From the NCBI GenBank assembly GCA_016712465.1, contig JADJQZ010000001.1:620001-684000 (forward strand): a DNA stretch of 64,000 nt, read 5' to 3'. Positions 16,731 to 25,195 of this stretch are shown here, one piece after another; positions within the stretch are counted from its first letter, which is position 1; each line of letters begins with the position of its first letter. This stretch comes from Candidatus Obscuribacter sp. (GTDB lineage Bacteria > Cyanobacteriota > Vampirovibrionia > Obscuribacterales > Obscuribacteraceae). Made by a program: the position numbers and the translations under genes. Under the pieces are notes generated by a model. It saw only the letters and a list, made by a program, of their open reading frames with translations. It made no database searches and was not told the DNA's origin.

Positions 16731-17915
16731 ATGAAACTGACCACACTGCTCGTTTGTGATGCTGGACTGGACAAGCGCCAGACCATCGAAGATTTGATCC
16801 ACAGTCAGCCGTCGCTGGCTCTGGTGAGTACCGTTTCCGGTAGTATGGCGCGCGAGCAAATCGGCAGCTTACACCCAAAACTGGTTTGGATTGAGCTCAG
16901 CCCCGCTCCGGTGCGCGGTCTGTCTCTCTTGGCAGAATTGCGCGAAACCTTCCCGCAACTTTACTTCTTTGTTAGCTACGAAGTTCCGGACCCGGAGTTG
17001 ATCCGCACCGCGTATCGCCTGGGCGCATCCGACTTCCTCGATGCCGAGCGCTGGCGCACCGACTTGCCGGCCGCTGTACAGAGCATCCAACTCAAGCACC
17101 AGTCGGAATCGGTATCCACTGCTGCCGGTAAGGTGATAGGCATATTCAGCCCCACCGGCGGTATCGGCGCCACCACCATTTGTACCAACCTGGCCGGTTA
17201 CCTCGGCAAATACGGTGAGACCTGTATCGTCGACCTCGACTTGCAGTTCGGTATGGTGTCTCACTACCTCAACCTGGAGCCTTCCTTCAGCTTGAGTACG
17301 ATTGACTTCTCCCACACCAACTTCGATGCCACTTACTTGCGTAACCTGATGACCCGTTACGACGATAAGTTGAGCATCCTGGCGGCACCACCGGAGCTTG
17401 AAGATATCGGTGACATCTATGCCGCCCAGGTGCAGGAAATCCTCTACACCTCCAAGCAAGAATTCCGCTTCACGGTTGTAGACCTGCCCAAGAACTTGCT
17501 CGATGAACGTGCTATCGCCACTCTTGACCTGGCCGACCATGTGCTCGTGATCACCGAATACAACTGGGCTGCCATCCTCAATGCCAGGAAGTGTCTGGAC
17601 ACGTTCAAAGCTCACTACAATCAGGAAAAACTGCTCCTCGTCGTAAACCGGTCCGAGTGGTTGCCGCAGGACGTACTCAGTGAGTGCCGTGCCAACCTCA
17701 ACTACCCGGTCTTCCACGAGATTCCCAACGATACAAAGACCGCCAAATGGGTCAACAACCAGGGTCAGATTGCTCCTGGACACACCCCCCTGGGCAAAGG
17801 TCTCGATTCTCTCGCCCGGAGGTTGGCTGGCGGCGAGCAGCTCCTTCTGACTCAAAAGGATGGTGACAAAGCGGGTGGATTCAAACTCCCGGCTATCTTT
17901 GGCAAACGTAAATAA
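16731..17915 (+). CDS. cpaE: Tad pilus localisation ATPase-like protein TadZ/CpaE
   Basis: 394 residues: an atypical receiver-like N-terminal domain (1-120) lacking the phosphoacceptor pattern, then a ParA/MinD-like domain from about 133. The deviant Walker A is PTGGIGATT (141-149): the signature lysine is replaced and Ala stands before TT, as in many TadZ proteins. CIVDLDLQFG (165-174) follows as the Walker A' / B region. TadZ marks the pole or site of Tad assembly; the loop change suggests weak or no ATP hydrolysis. GGGGGAG lies 12 bases before the ATG. 13 bp before cpaF, clearly one operon. Confidence 0.92.
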   Translation: MKLTTLLVCDAGLDKRQTIEDLIHSQPSLALVSTVSGSMAREQIGSLHPKLVWIELSPAPVRGLSLLAELRETFPQLYFFVSYEVPDPELIRTAYRLGASDFLDAERWRTDLPAAVQSIQLKHQSESVSTAAGKVIGIFSPTGGIGATTICTNLAGYLGKYGETCIVDLDLQFGMVSHYLNLEPSFSLSTIDFSHTNFDATYLRNLMTRYDDKLSILAAPPELEDIGDIYAAQVQEILYTSKQEFRFTVVDLPKNLLDERAIATLDLADHVLVITEYNWAAILNARKCLDTFKAHYNQEKLLLVVNRSEWLPQDVLSECRANLNYPVFHEIPNDTKTAKWVNNQGQIAPGHTPLGKGLDSLARRLAGGEQLLLTQKDGDKAGGFKLPAIFGKRK

Positions 17916-17928
17916 AGGCGGTTAGAAA

Positions 17929-19584
17929 ATGGGTGACGAGAGAAAGGATCAGAATCTTCCTGCAAAACCAACATCTTCACTTATGGGCCAGTTGGTCCGG
18001 CAGAGGCAGGCATCAGAAGTGGTGCCTGCTCAGCAGCAAAATACAGGGCTGGCCGGTGGACAAGCTGGAACCAATGTAGGTGCAAGACCGGGCGCAGCTC
18101 CGCCCCCAGGACAGAGCGGAATGGCTCGCCCAGGTGGTGGTGCTCCCCAGACAGGTGTTGCCGGATCCGGTGGAAGACCCGGCGGCGGCGGTGTACCGGC
18201 CACAGAAGGGCCGACCCGCTCCGATATTGAGCGCATTGACGCCAAAGACGAATACGGCGGCTACGGCCACGGCGGCGGCGGCGGCGGCGAAGCCAGCCCC
18301 ACCGATGTAGGCGGTAAGTTCTCCGCCAACCAGCAGCTCATCCGTGAACGCGAGAAGTTCATCATCGAGCAGTTGAGAAGAGAACTGGATACTTCCAGGT
18401 TGACCAACATCTCCGAAGATACTCAAGCTCAGGTAAGGGCTCGTATCAGAGAAATCGTCAACTCAGACCCGGCTCCTCTGACCATGATGGAGAAAGGTAT
18501 CCTTCTCCAGAACGTACTCGACGAAGTGTTCGGTTTCGGTCCTCTCGGTCCCTTGCTGCGTGACCCGAGCGTCGGCGATATTTGCGTCAACAACGTGAAC
18601 AGCGTCTACGTAGAACGTCACGGTCGTCTTGAGAAGACCAGCGTGGTTTTCGAGAACGACAGACACTTGCGTCAGACCATCGACAAAATCATTCAGCCTC
18701 TCGGTCGTCGTCTTGACGAAAACTCTCCCATGGTTGACGCCCGTCTTCCCAATGGTTCCAGGGTTAACGCCACGATCCCGCCGGTCACCATCGACGGTCC
18801 GACGATCACAATCCGATGCTTCGGTACGTCCATTATGTCCCTCGGTCAATTGGTCGAGAAGGGCGCTATGAGCGTACAGATGGCTGAGGTACTGAAGTCT
18901 TGCGTTAAAGGTCGTATCAACCTGATCATCTCCGGTGGTACAGGTTCCGGTAAAACGACCCTGCTCAACGCTCTTTCTGCTCACATCAACCCCCGCGAAC
19001 GCATCATCACCATTGAGGACGCGGCGGAACTTCGTTTGCAGCACGAGCACTGGGTACGCATGGAGACCCGTCCTCCGAACACGGAAGGTCGTGGTCAGAT
19101 CACACAGCGCATGCTTGTTATCAACACCCTGCGTATGAGACCCGACCGCATCATCCTTGGTGAGTGTCGTGGTGAGGAAGCCTTCGACATGTTGCAGGCC
19201 ATGAACACCGGTCACAGCGGTTCCATGACCACAATCCACGCCAACAATCCCCGTGACTGCACGAAGCGTCTTGAAAACATGATCCTTATGTGCGGTATGG
19301 AAATGCCTCAGAAAGCTGCCCGCGAATTGATCGCCTCAGCTCTTCAGATCATTGTGCAGATTAAGCGTCTGGAAGACGGTACCCGTCGTGTCACGGAGAT
19401 CGCCGAGATAACCGGAATGGAAGGCGACACCATCGCCATCTCCACCATGTTTGCTCTTGAGCGTGAAGGTCGTGACCCGAGAGGCTTCTTCAAATGCCGC
19501 CACGTTGGTTCCGGTTTGCCGCCCAAGTTCCTCGAGCAGCTTGAGCAGGAAGCCGTGCCCTTCAAACTGGAGTGGCTCAGATAA
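17929..19584 (+). CDS. cpaF: Tad pilus assembly ATPase CpaF (TadA)
   Basis: 551 residues. Residues 1-130 are a Gly/Pro/Gln-rich low-complexity region including six GGC codons in a row (18271-18288). The conserved part starts near 135 and contains the Walker A GGTGSGKTT (336-344), Walker B RIILGECRG (407-415) and His box GHSGSMTTIHAN (428-439) of the secretion-ATPase superfamily. It powers pilin polymerisation at the cytoplasmic face together with TadB and TadC. The long disordered N terminus is unusual for CpaF. ATG 13 bp after cpaE with AAAGGCGG upstream. Confidence 0.95.
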   Translation: MGDERKDQNLPAKPTSSLMGQLVRQRQASEVVPAQQQNTGLAGGQAGTNVGARPGAAPPPGQSGMARPGGGAPQTGVAGSGGRPGGGGVPATEGPTRSDIERIDAKDEYGGYGHGGGGGGEASPTDVGGKFSANQQLIREREKFIIEQLRRELDTSRLTNISEDTQAQVRARIREIVNSDPAPLTMMEKGILLQNVLDEVFGFGPLGPLLRDPSVGDICVNNVNSVYVERHGRLEKTSVVFENDRHLRQTIDKIIQPLGRRLDENSPMVDARLPNGSRVNATIPPVTIDGPTITIRCFGTSIMSLGQLVEKGAMSVQMAEVLKSCVKGRINLIISGGTGSGKTTLLNALSAHINPRERIITIEDAAELRLQHEHWVRMETRPPNTEGRGQITQRMLVINTLRMRPDRIILGECRGEEAFDMLQAMNTGHSGSMTTIHANNPRDCTKRLENMILMCGMEMPQKAARELIASALQIIVQIKRLEDGTRRVTEIAEITGMEGDTIAISTMFALEREGRDPRGFFKCRHVGSGLPPKFLEQLEQEAVPFKLEWLR

Positions 19585-19772
19585 AGCTTGGACTTTTGAG
19601 GAGGGTTGGCAATTTCCATCCAAAGTGGAATTCCATCCCTTCTCAATTTCCATTTTCTCTGTTGATTGCCCCAGGAATGTGCTGGTTTTTCCACCTGGCT
19701 GACTGAACGGTCGGCTGACCACAAAATAGATTTCGAAAAATAGCCGGTCCCTTTTGATTTGAGATATCTGAC

Positions 19773-20705
19773 ATGCAAGGTCCAATAATTTTCAGCTCCA
19801 TTATTGTCATAGGCCTGCTGGCCATGGTGCTCCTGCGCCGTGATTCAGTAGACCAGTTGGCGCGTTTGACCAAGCAGTCGCGCCGTATGGCAGAGAAGAT
19901 GCGCGATAACGCCGATCCGGAGAGCATCTTCGTTGACCAGAAGACCGACTACTTATCTACCTTGCTGGCTCGCGCCGGTCTGGAAGCTCAGTATGACAAG
20001 ATGCGTATGCAATGGCTCTACGCAGCTATAGGAGCAGGTGCCCTTGGCGCTCTCGGCTTCATTCTCAACGGTCTGCCGGAAATGTCGCCGATTGGTTTCT
20101 TCCTGGGTGTGCCCATGGGAGCAGCCGGTTTCGTGTTCTACATTGGTGAAATCGCTAAGAAACGCCAGGCTAAGATGACCGAACAACTGCCTCAGATTCT
20201 GGAGACCATGGTGTCCGCGCTGAGAGCCGGTTCTCCGGTTATGGAAGTCTTCAAAGTTATTTCCGACACCGGCCCGGATCCCATCAAGTCTGAGTTCAAG
20301 AGAGGCCTTATTTCTCTCCAGCTCGGCAAACCGTTCCGTGATGTGATGAAAGAAATGTCCCTGCGCATCAAGGCACCCGACTTCAAACTTCTCACCCAGG
20401 CCATCTTTATCTCGCAAGACGTAGGGGGCAACCTGGCGGACGTTGTGGCTACCATCGCCGAAGCTATCCGTGAAAGATTCAAGCTGAGAGACTTCCTCAA
20501 CGCTCTAACTTCTCAGGGTAAAGCTACCGCCACCTTTATCGGATGCCTGCCTTATTTGATTACGGTAGGTACTTACTTCTTGACACCTTCGTATATGACC
20601 CCCTTCTTGAACCATCCTATTGCTAGAATCGTAATGGTGGGTCTTGTGATGTGGGAGCTCCTCGGCTTCTATATTCTGAGACGCATGGTCACCTTCGAAG
20701 TTTAG
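19773..20705 (+). CDS. tadB: Tad inner-membrane platform protein TadB
   Basis: 310 residues. An N-terminal helix is followed by a basic stretch, two central helices, and a T2SSF domain (about 150-280: EQLPQILETMVSALRAGSPVMEVF, with QDVGGNLADVVATIAEAIRER) and closing helices. The order helix pair / T2SSF / helix pair is that of TadB. It forms the inner-membrane platform with TadC on which CpaF acts. A 188-bp gap separates it from cpaF, longer than elsewhere in the operon and without a clear terminator. ATG start. Confidence 0.92.
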   Translation: MQGPIIFSSIIVIGLLAMVLLRRDSVDQLARLTKQSRRMAEKMRDNADPESIFVDQKTDYLSTLLARAGLEAQYDKMRMQWLYAAIGAGALGALGFILNGLPEMSPIGFFLGVPMGAAGFVFYIGEIAKKRQAKMTEQLPQILETMVSALRAGSPVMEVFKVISDTGPDPIKSEFKRGLISLQLGKPFRDVMKEMSLRIKAPDFKLLTQAIFISQDVGGNLADVVATIAEAIRERFKLRDFLNALTSQGKATATFIGCLPYLITVGTYFLTPSYMTPFLNHPIARIVMVGLVMWELLGFYILRRMVTFEV

Positions 20706-20772
20706 GCGACCCGGGCTAACCAGCTCTTGATTCCGTAATTATTCAAGTACTCTTTGAGGAAACTAGACTCCA

Positions 20773-21699
20773 ATGCCAACACCAGTACTAGCCATAATGG
20801 TCTTCACCTGTGTGGTCGCAAGCTGCATCTTGGTGTTGCGTCCGGTCTTCGGCACTTACGTGGACAACTACGGGGTGCGCTTGAGACCGCGGAAGGCGCA
20901 AGAAGATACTGCCGCCGAAAAACCGAAAGATTCTGCCTTGCTGAAACTGGCAGAGTTGGTTGGTACTTTTGCCCTGCAGTTGATGCCTGCTCTTGCCGAT
21001 AAGAGAACCGTCCAGCTTCTGACCATGGCTAACTACCGTACCGCCAATCACATGGCGATCTTCATCGGTATCAAAGCCATCTTGATCGGTACCGTTCTCA
21101 CCATGACCTTCCTGGCTGCCGCTTCCAATCCCGTTATGTTGCTCCTGGGTCTGGTCGGCTGTATTCCCGGTTGGATTCTTCCCAACTTCTTCCTGGCTGG
21201 TCGAGTTAAGGCCAGACAGACCGACATCTTGAGAGAGTTGCCGATCATCATCGACTTGCTCATCGTATGCGCCCAGGCTGGTCTTGGTTTGATGCTTGCC
21301 GTAGACAAAGTTTCCAAAGAGGTCACTGAGTCCTGTCCCATTCTTTCTGTTGAATTGCAGCAGCTCATCGCCGACGTTAAGGTATTCGCTAAAACGGTAC
21401 CTTATGCGCTGCGTGAGATGGGTGAAAGATGCGGTGTAGACGAACTGATCAACATGGCGTCCGCTCTCATCGCTGCTGAAGCGAAGGGTGCCGACATGAG
21501 CTATCCTCTGCGCCAGCAAGCCGACGCTCTCCGCGACCGCCTCAAGCGTAAGAAGGAAGAAGAAGCCGGTAAGGTGCCGGTTAAGATGGTACCGGTAATC
21601 ATGATCTTCGTTATGCCTTTGATCTTGTGTCCGATGTTGGGACCAGCCGTTGTAACCATCATCAACGCCGTCGGTCCGATCATGGCTGGTACAAAGTAA
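20773..21699 (+). CDS. tadC: Tad inner-membrane platform protein TadC
   Basis: 308 residues, one N-terminal helix, a pair of helices around 90-145, a T2SSF domain (about 150-270: RELPIIIDLLIVCAQAGLGL, then LREMGERCGVDELINMASAL) and a C-terminal helix with PVKMVPVIMIFVMPLILCP, a typical TadC ending. It pairs with TadB. ATG with TGAGGAA about 10 bases upstream. The stop is 3 bp before the DUF192 gene. Confidence 0.92.
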   Translation: MPTPVLAIMVFTCVVASCILVLRPVFGTYVDNYGVRLRPRKAQEDTAAEKPKDSALLKLAELVGTFALQLMPALADKRTVQLLTMANYRTANHMAIFIGIKAILIGTVLTMTFLAAASNPVMLLLGLVGCIPGWILPNFFLAGRVKARQTDILRELPIIIDLLIVCAQAGLGLMLAVDKVSKEVTESCPILSVELQQLIADVKVFAKTVPYALREMGERCGVDELINMASALIAAEAKGADMSYPLRQQADALRDRLKRKKEEEAGKVPVKMVPVIMIFVMPLILCPMLGPAVVTIINAVGPIMAGTK

Positions 21700-21702
21700 G
21701 TC

Positions 21703-22077
21703 TTGAAGCTACCTGCAGACGGAAGTACTTGCCAGTTCACCAATCTCACTAAAGATAGGGTCTTAGCAGAGCGCGCTTCAATAGCGCGCTCTTTCTTTAG
21801 GCGGCTGAAAGGGCTTTTGGGTACGGACAGCTTGCCTGACGGTGAGGGACTTTTGCTTTCTCCCTGCAATAGCATTCACATGTTCGGCATGAAGTACGCT
21901 ATTGATGTGATCTTTCTCGATAAGGAACTGGTGGTGGTGGATGTGCTGGAAAACATCGCTCCAGGAAAGGCCTCGCGAGTTTATCGCAAAGCATATTGCT
22001 GCCTGGAATTGCCGGCCGGGAAGGTGAACTTAACCGGCACTACCATCGGTGACAAGTTGGATTTTCGGAATCCCTGA
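21703..22077 (+). CDS. DUF192 family protein at the end of the Tad operon
   Basis: 124 residues covering one DUF192 domain: NLTKDRVLAERASIARSFF, RLKGLLGTDSLPDGEGLLL, SPCNSIHMFGMKYAIDVIFLD and ELPAG are hallmark segments. Starts with TTG 3 bp after tadC; no better start exists and the family N terminus begins here. Function of DUF192 is unknown, but it is frequently linked to Tad loci. Unlike many members there is no signal peptide. A terminator-like hairpin lies inside the coding region (21768-21792). Confidence 0.85.
   Translation: MKLPADGSTCQFTNLTKDRVLAERASIARSFFRRLKGLLGTDSLPDGEGLLLSPCNSIHMFGMKYAIDVIFLDKELVVVDVLENIAPGKASRVYRKAYCCLELPAGKVNLTGTTIGDKLDFRNP
21768..21798 (+). terminator. Intrinsic-terminator-like hairpin inside the DUF192 gene
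   Basis: AGAGCGCGC (21768-21776) pairs perfectly with GCGCGCTCT (21784-21792) over a 7-base loop and is followed by TTCTTT. It has the form of a Rho-independent terminator, but lies about 65 bases into the DUF192 coding region. Confidence 0.6.
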
Positions 22078-22082
22078 CTGTG

Positions 22083-23381
22083 ATGAGCACAAATATGACC
22101 GACCTGGTTAGAAAGTCTCTAAATCTAGCTTTTGTCGCTCTGCTTACGGTCTGGACGTTGGGGGCAGGCTTTTTCATCTTTCGAGTTTATCTGACCGGAC
22201 AGACCCCACTCAATCCTGCCACTGGCTTCCATTCCGATTACGTGCGGGTCTTCGTGCTGGGGAAAATGATGAACCAGTACGGTGAGAAGGCCGTCTACGA
22301 CAAAGTTATTCACGACCGTACCATGGATGAGGTAGTTTATCCGGTGAAGCGCACCGGCTGCTCCTACATTACCTATCCACCCAATGTGGTTTTTCTCTTC
22401 TCCTTCATTTCCCGCATTCCCTTGGCACTTGGTCAGGTCTTGTGGATAAGCTTCGGCATAGCCCTTTCCACCCTGTCGCTGCTGCTTTTGCGGCGCACCG
22501 TTACAAGTGCTGCTAGCTGGTGCAGTGATCTTTTCGTGGTGCTTACCTCTTTCGGCTCCTACTCTTTCTTCGATATGTGCAGGCTGGGTCAGACTACGCC
22601 CTATATTCTCTCCGGCACGGCTCTCTGTTACTACTTCGCTCGCCGCGGCCATCCCATATTAGCCGGGCTGGTTACGGTTTTGGCGGCAGTTAAGCCCCAG
22701 TACTGTATTCTCTGGCTCATCCCCTTGCTTGCCATGCGCAACTGGAAAGCGCTCGCCACTGCTTGCACCGTTCATCTTTTGCTTCTGCTTGCCACTGGCT
22801 TCTACTGTGGCTTTGCTATTTACCCCGATTATCTGAAGTATGCGGCCGGCTCCAATCATAGTGATCTCGATAATCTGCGCAATATCATGATTACTCTGGG
22901 CGGACTCTTTACGGTCTTCGGCAATCCTACTTTGACCAATGCCCTGAGCTTCCTCATATTTGCCTTTGGTAATCTTGCTCTCTATCTGCTCTTTACTCGC
23001 TGCCGCCACAGTGGCCCGGAAGCACTGGTGCTCTGTTTGTCATTGAGTGTTCTATCAGGCGTACTGACCAATTTGTATGCCCTCTGGTACGACGCTTCAC
23101 TGGTCACTATCGTGTCTGCTCTGCTTATTTCCAGTCCCCGTATTTTTGGAGTCAGTGGTTCATGGTTGGAACGAGCCGTTAACTTCATGCTCCTTTGTTT
23201 TCCGATTTTTAGTTGGCTGCCACTGGCCGTGCTTGTGTTTTTAGTCAAGGCGCCCGCTCTCACACCCACAATGATCCTTTCGGTGAGCGGTAAGAGCATC
23301 TGTCTTTACTTAACGTTCGTGGCTATCCTTTGTTTACTTCGTGTTCGCCGTTGCCGGCGCACAGAGGCAGAAGGGGTTTAG
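22083..23381 (+). CDS. GT87-family (DUF2029) membrane glycosyltransferase
   Basis: About 432 residues and ten helices. The first loop (TGFHSDYVRVFVLGKMM ... KAVYDKVI) is the GT87 Asp-containing signature, and AAVKPQYCILWLIP gives the KPQ motif. Starts at ATG 22083 or the adjacent GTG 22080, 2-5 bp after DUF192, so it may ride on the Tad transcript or be coupled to DUF192. It could glycosylate pilins, but that is only suggested by position. Converges with a TPR gene 6 bp downstream. Confidence 0.82.
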   Translation: MSTNMTDLVRKSLNLAFVALLTVWTLGAGFFIFRVYLTGQTPLNPATGFHSDYVRVFVLGKMMNQYGEKAVYDKVIHDRTMDEVVYPVKRTGCSYITYPPNVVFLFSFISRIPLALGQVLWISFGIALSTLSLLLLRRTVTSAASWCSDLFVVLTSFGSYSFFDMCRLGQTTPYILSGTALCYYFARRGHPILAGLVTVLAAVKPQYCILWLIPLLAMRNWKALATACTVHLLLLLATGFYCGFAIYPDYLKYAAGSNHSDLDNLRNIMITLGGLFTVFGNPTLTNALSFLIFAFGNLALYLLFTRCRHSGPEALVLCLSLSVLSGVLTNLYALWYDASLVTIVSALLISSPRIFGVSGSWLERAVNFMLLCFPIFSWLPLAVLVFLVKAPALTPTMILSVSGKSICLYLTFVAILCLLRVRRCRRTEAEGV

Positions 23382-23387
23382 AGGGGT

Positions 23388-24287
23388 TTAGAGCGATTTT
23401 GCAGCAGCGTCTCGACTTTCTTCCAGGCTGCTCTCTGACTCGTTGGGGAGCGCCCAGTTTTTCAAAGCCTGAGTTCTTTCGTGGAAGGGTCCAAAGAGTT
23501 GCTCGGAAGTCTTAGTTGCTTCCTCTAACTCAGTTCTGGCATTTTGAAGCATACCCAGCTCCTGGTCTACGGTCACAAGCGAAATTAGTGCCGCAAGGGC
23601 TTGTTCGCTCCTTTCACCCCAGATCGTTCGCGCCAGAGTGAGGGCCCGCAGCAGGTTCATTCTCGATTTTTCGAATTGTCCCAGGGCTAACTGTGCGGCC
23701 CCCAGGTTAAGCAGAGGGGAGAAGGAATTTTGCGCTTGCTTGTCAGTTTCCTGTTCTCTCAAGGCAAGGGCCCTGGAGAAAAGAACCTCTGCCTTGAGGG
23801 GGTCGCCCAGGGTCAGCTCAACTTTACCGGCGGCGTTTAGCATAACCGATCTCTCAAGGTCTCGGCCCTTTGTAGTGGCCAATATCTGGGTGATCTCGGT
23901 CAGGCAGGCTCTCGCTGCTTGCTCTTGTCCGAGGGTCGTATGGGCAAGGGCTTCGTTGGTGAGGATTTTGGCTGCTTGCAGGCTATTGCGATTATCATCA
24001 CCCAGTTCTTTGCGGGCCTGGCGGAAACAGTCGATAGCAGCCTCGTCCTCACCTTCTCTGTGATGGTTGACCCCGGATTGATTGCAGATTTCTGCTCTCT
24101 CTTGCCGATCTGTGACGCCCGCAAGCAGGTTCGTTAGCGCGGAAGGAAGCTTCGGCGGCCATTGCCTCTGGGGCTCTTGTTCGCTGCCGAATGTGGGCGA
24201 GCAGATGGATGAGGAAAGTCCGGCAAGGATTAAACAGGCAAGCCATCTATGCAAGGTGAGATGGAGAATGACTTTCGTGATTTGCAT
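23388..24287 (-). CDS. Exported TPR protein
   Basis: 299 residues with a signal peptide (about 1-34) and five or so tetratricopeptide units of the TPR_10/12 type from about 65 to 270 (AEICNQSGVNHHREGEDEAA, LLNLGAAQLALGQFEKSRMN). TPRs mediate protein-protein contacts; here in the periplasm or at the outer surface. No enzymatic motif. Divergent from the response regulator gene by 150 bp. ATG start without a clear ribosome site. Confidence 0.78.
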   Translation of the reverse strand: MQITKVILHLTLHRWLACLILAGLSSSICSPTFGSEQEPQRQWPPKLPSALTNLLAGVTDRQERAEICNQSGVNHHREGEDEAAIDCFRQARKELGDDNRNSLQAAKILTNEALAHTTLGQEQAARACLTEITQILATTKGRDLERSVMLNAAGKVELTLGDPLKAEVLFSRALALREQETDKQAQNSFSPLLNLGAAQLALGQFEKSRMNLLRALTLARTIWGERSEQALAALISLVTVDQELGMLQNARTELEEATKTSEQLFGPFHERTQALKNWALPNESESSLEESRDAAAKSL

Positions 24288-24437
24288 TTGGCATGCTTTT
24301 GCATGGAATTTTGTGTTATGTTGCTGGCAGACGCCTTGGCGAGTATGGACGATAACACAAGTATTTGAGCGAGTTGTGCAGTTTTTGTGCAGGCCGCGGT
24401 GGCGTTGACGGCAGGGACGTGTGAGAATTCCTTGATT

Positions 24438-25118
24438 ATGTCTCGTATTTTGATAGTGGAAGACGAAAGAGGCTTATCCGGTGCCATCAAAGACTGGCTG
24501 GAAAGCCAATTTTACCTTGTCAGCGTAGTAGAGGACGGCTTGACCGCTCTTGAACGCTTGAGCCGGGATACCTTTGACGCCATTGTCCTGGATCTGATGT
24601 TGCCTGGATTGAGCGGGCTTGAAGTTTGTCGTCGTTACCGAGATGTGGGTGGCGCTGCGCCTATTTTGATCTTGACGGCACGTAGCACCCTTGCCTCCAA
24701 GGAAGACGGACTGGACTGCGGTGCTGATGATTACCTGGTCAAGCCCTGTGATTTGCGTGAGCTTTCGGCCCGTCTCAGAGCCATCATGCGGCGACCTGCC
24801 AGTGCTCCGATTGTAGTTTTTAAGGTCTCCGACATTGAACTTGACACAAATGCTCGCCAGGTTCGAAAGAGCGGTCGGATAGTTCACCTTCTGCCTAAGG
24901 AGTTTTTGCTGTTGGAAGCTCTGCTCATGAACGCGGGGTCAGTGCTCTCAGTAGAAAGACTTATTGATCTAGTCTGGGGAACAAACTCTAGTTTGACGCC
25001 TGACACGGTCAGATCTCATATGCGCAGTCTGCGCTCTAAAATAGAGAGTGAGCGCGGCCATGGGCGGTGCCTCATTCGAACTATTCATGGTCGCGGCTAC
25101 TTGATTGAAAGAGACTGA
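24438..25118 (+). CDS. OmpR-family response regulator
   Basis: 226 residues. Receiver domain with the acid pocket VEDE (7-10), phosphoacceptor Asp52 (VLDLMLPGLSG), Thr80 and Lys102 (DDYLVKPCDLRELS). The C-terminal winged helix (about 125-226) ends TVRSHMRSLRSKIES and GRGYLIE. ATG at 24438 begins at the domain boundary; the upstream in-frame extension to 24387 is not needed. It precedes the histidine kinase by 77 bp and then an RND pump operon, so it most likely controls efflux genes. Confidence 0.93.
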   Translation: MSRILIVEDERGLSGAIKDWLESQFYLVSVVEDGLTALERLSRDTFDAIVLDLMLPGLSGLEVCRRYRDVGGAAPILILTARSTLASKEDGLDCGADDYLVKPCDLRELSARLRAIMRRPASAPIVVFKVSDIELDTNARQVRKSGRIVHLLPKEFLLLEALLMNAGSVLSVERLIDLVWGTNSSLTPDTVRSHMRSLRSKIESERGHGRCLIRTIHGRGYLIERD

Positions 25119-25195
25119 TGTATCTTGGTGTTGCAAAATCGCAGGTTCGCCGCCTTTTCTGTGGCAGTGTCTAAGACGGCTAGGAGCTTTGTTTT

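Noticed and set aside
18271..18288. GGC trinucleotide run in cpaF as a phase-variation switch
   Set aside because: Unit length is three, so copy changes keep the frame; only linker length would vary.
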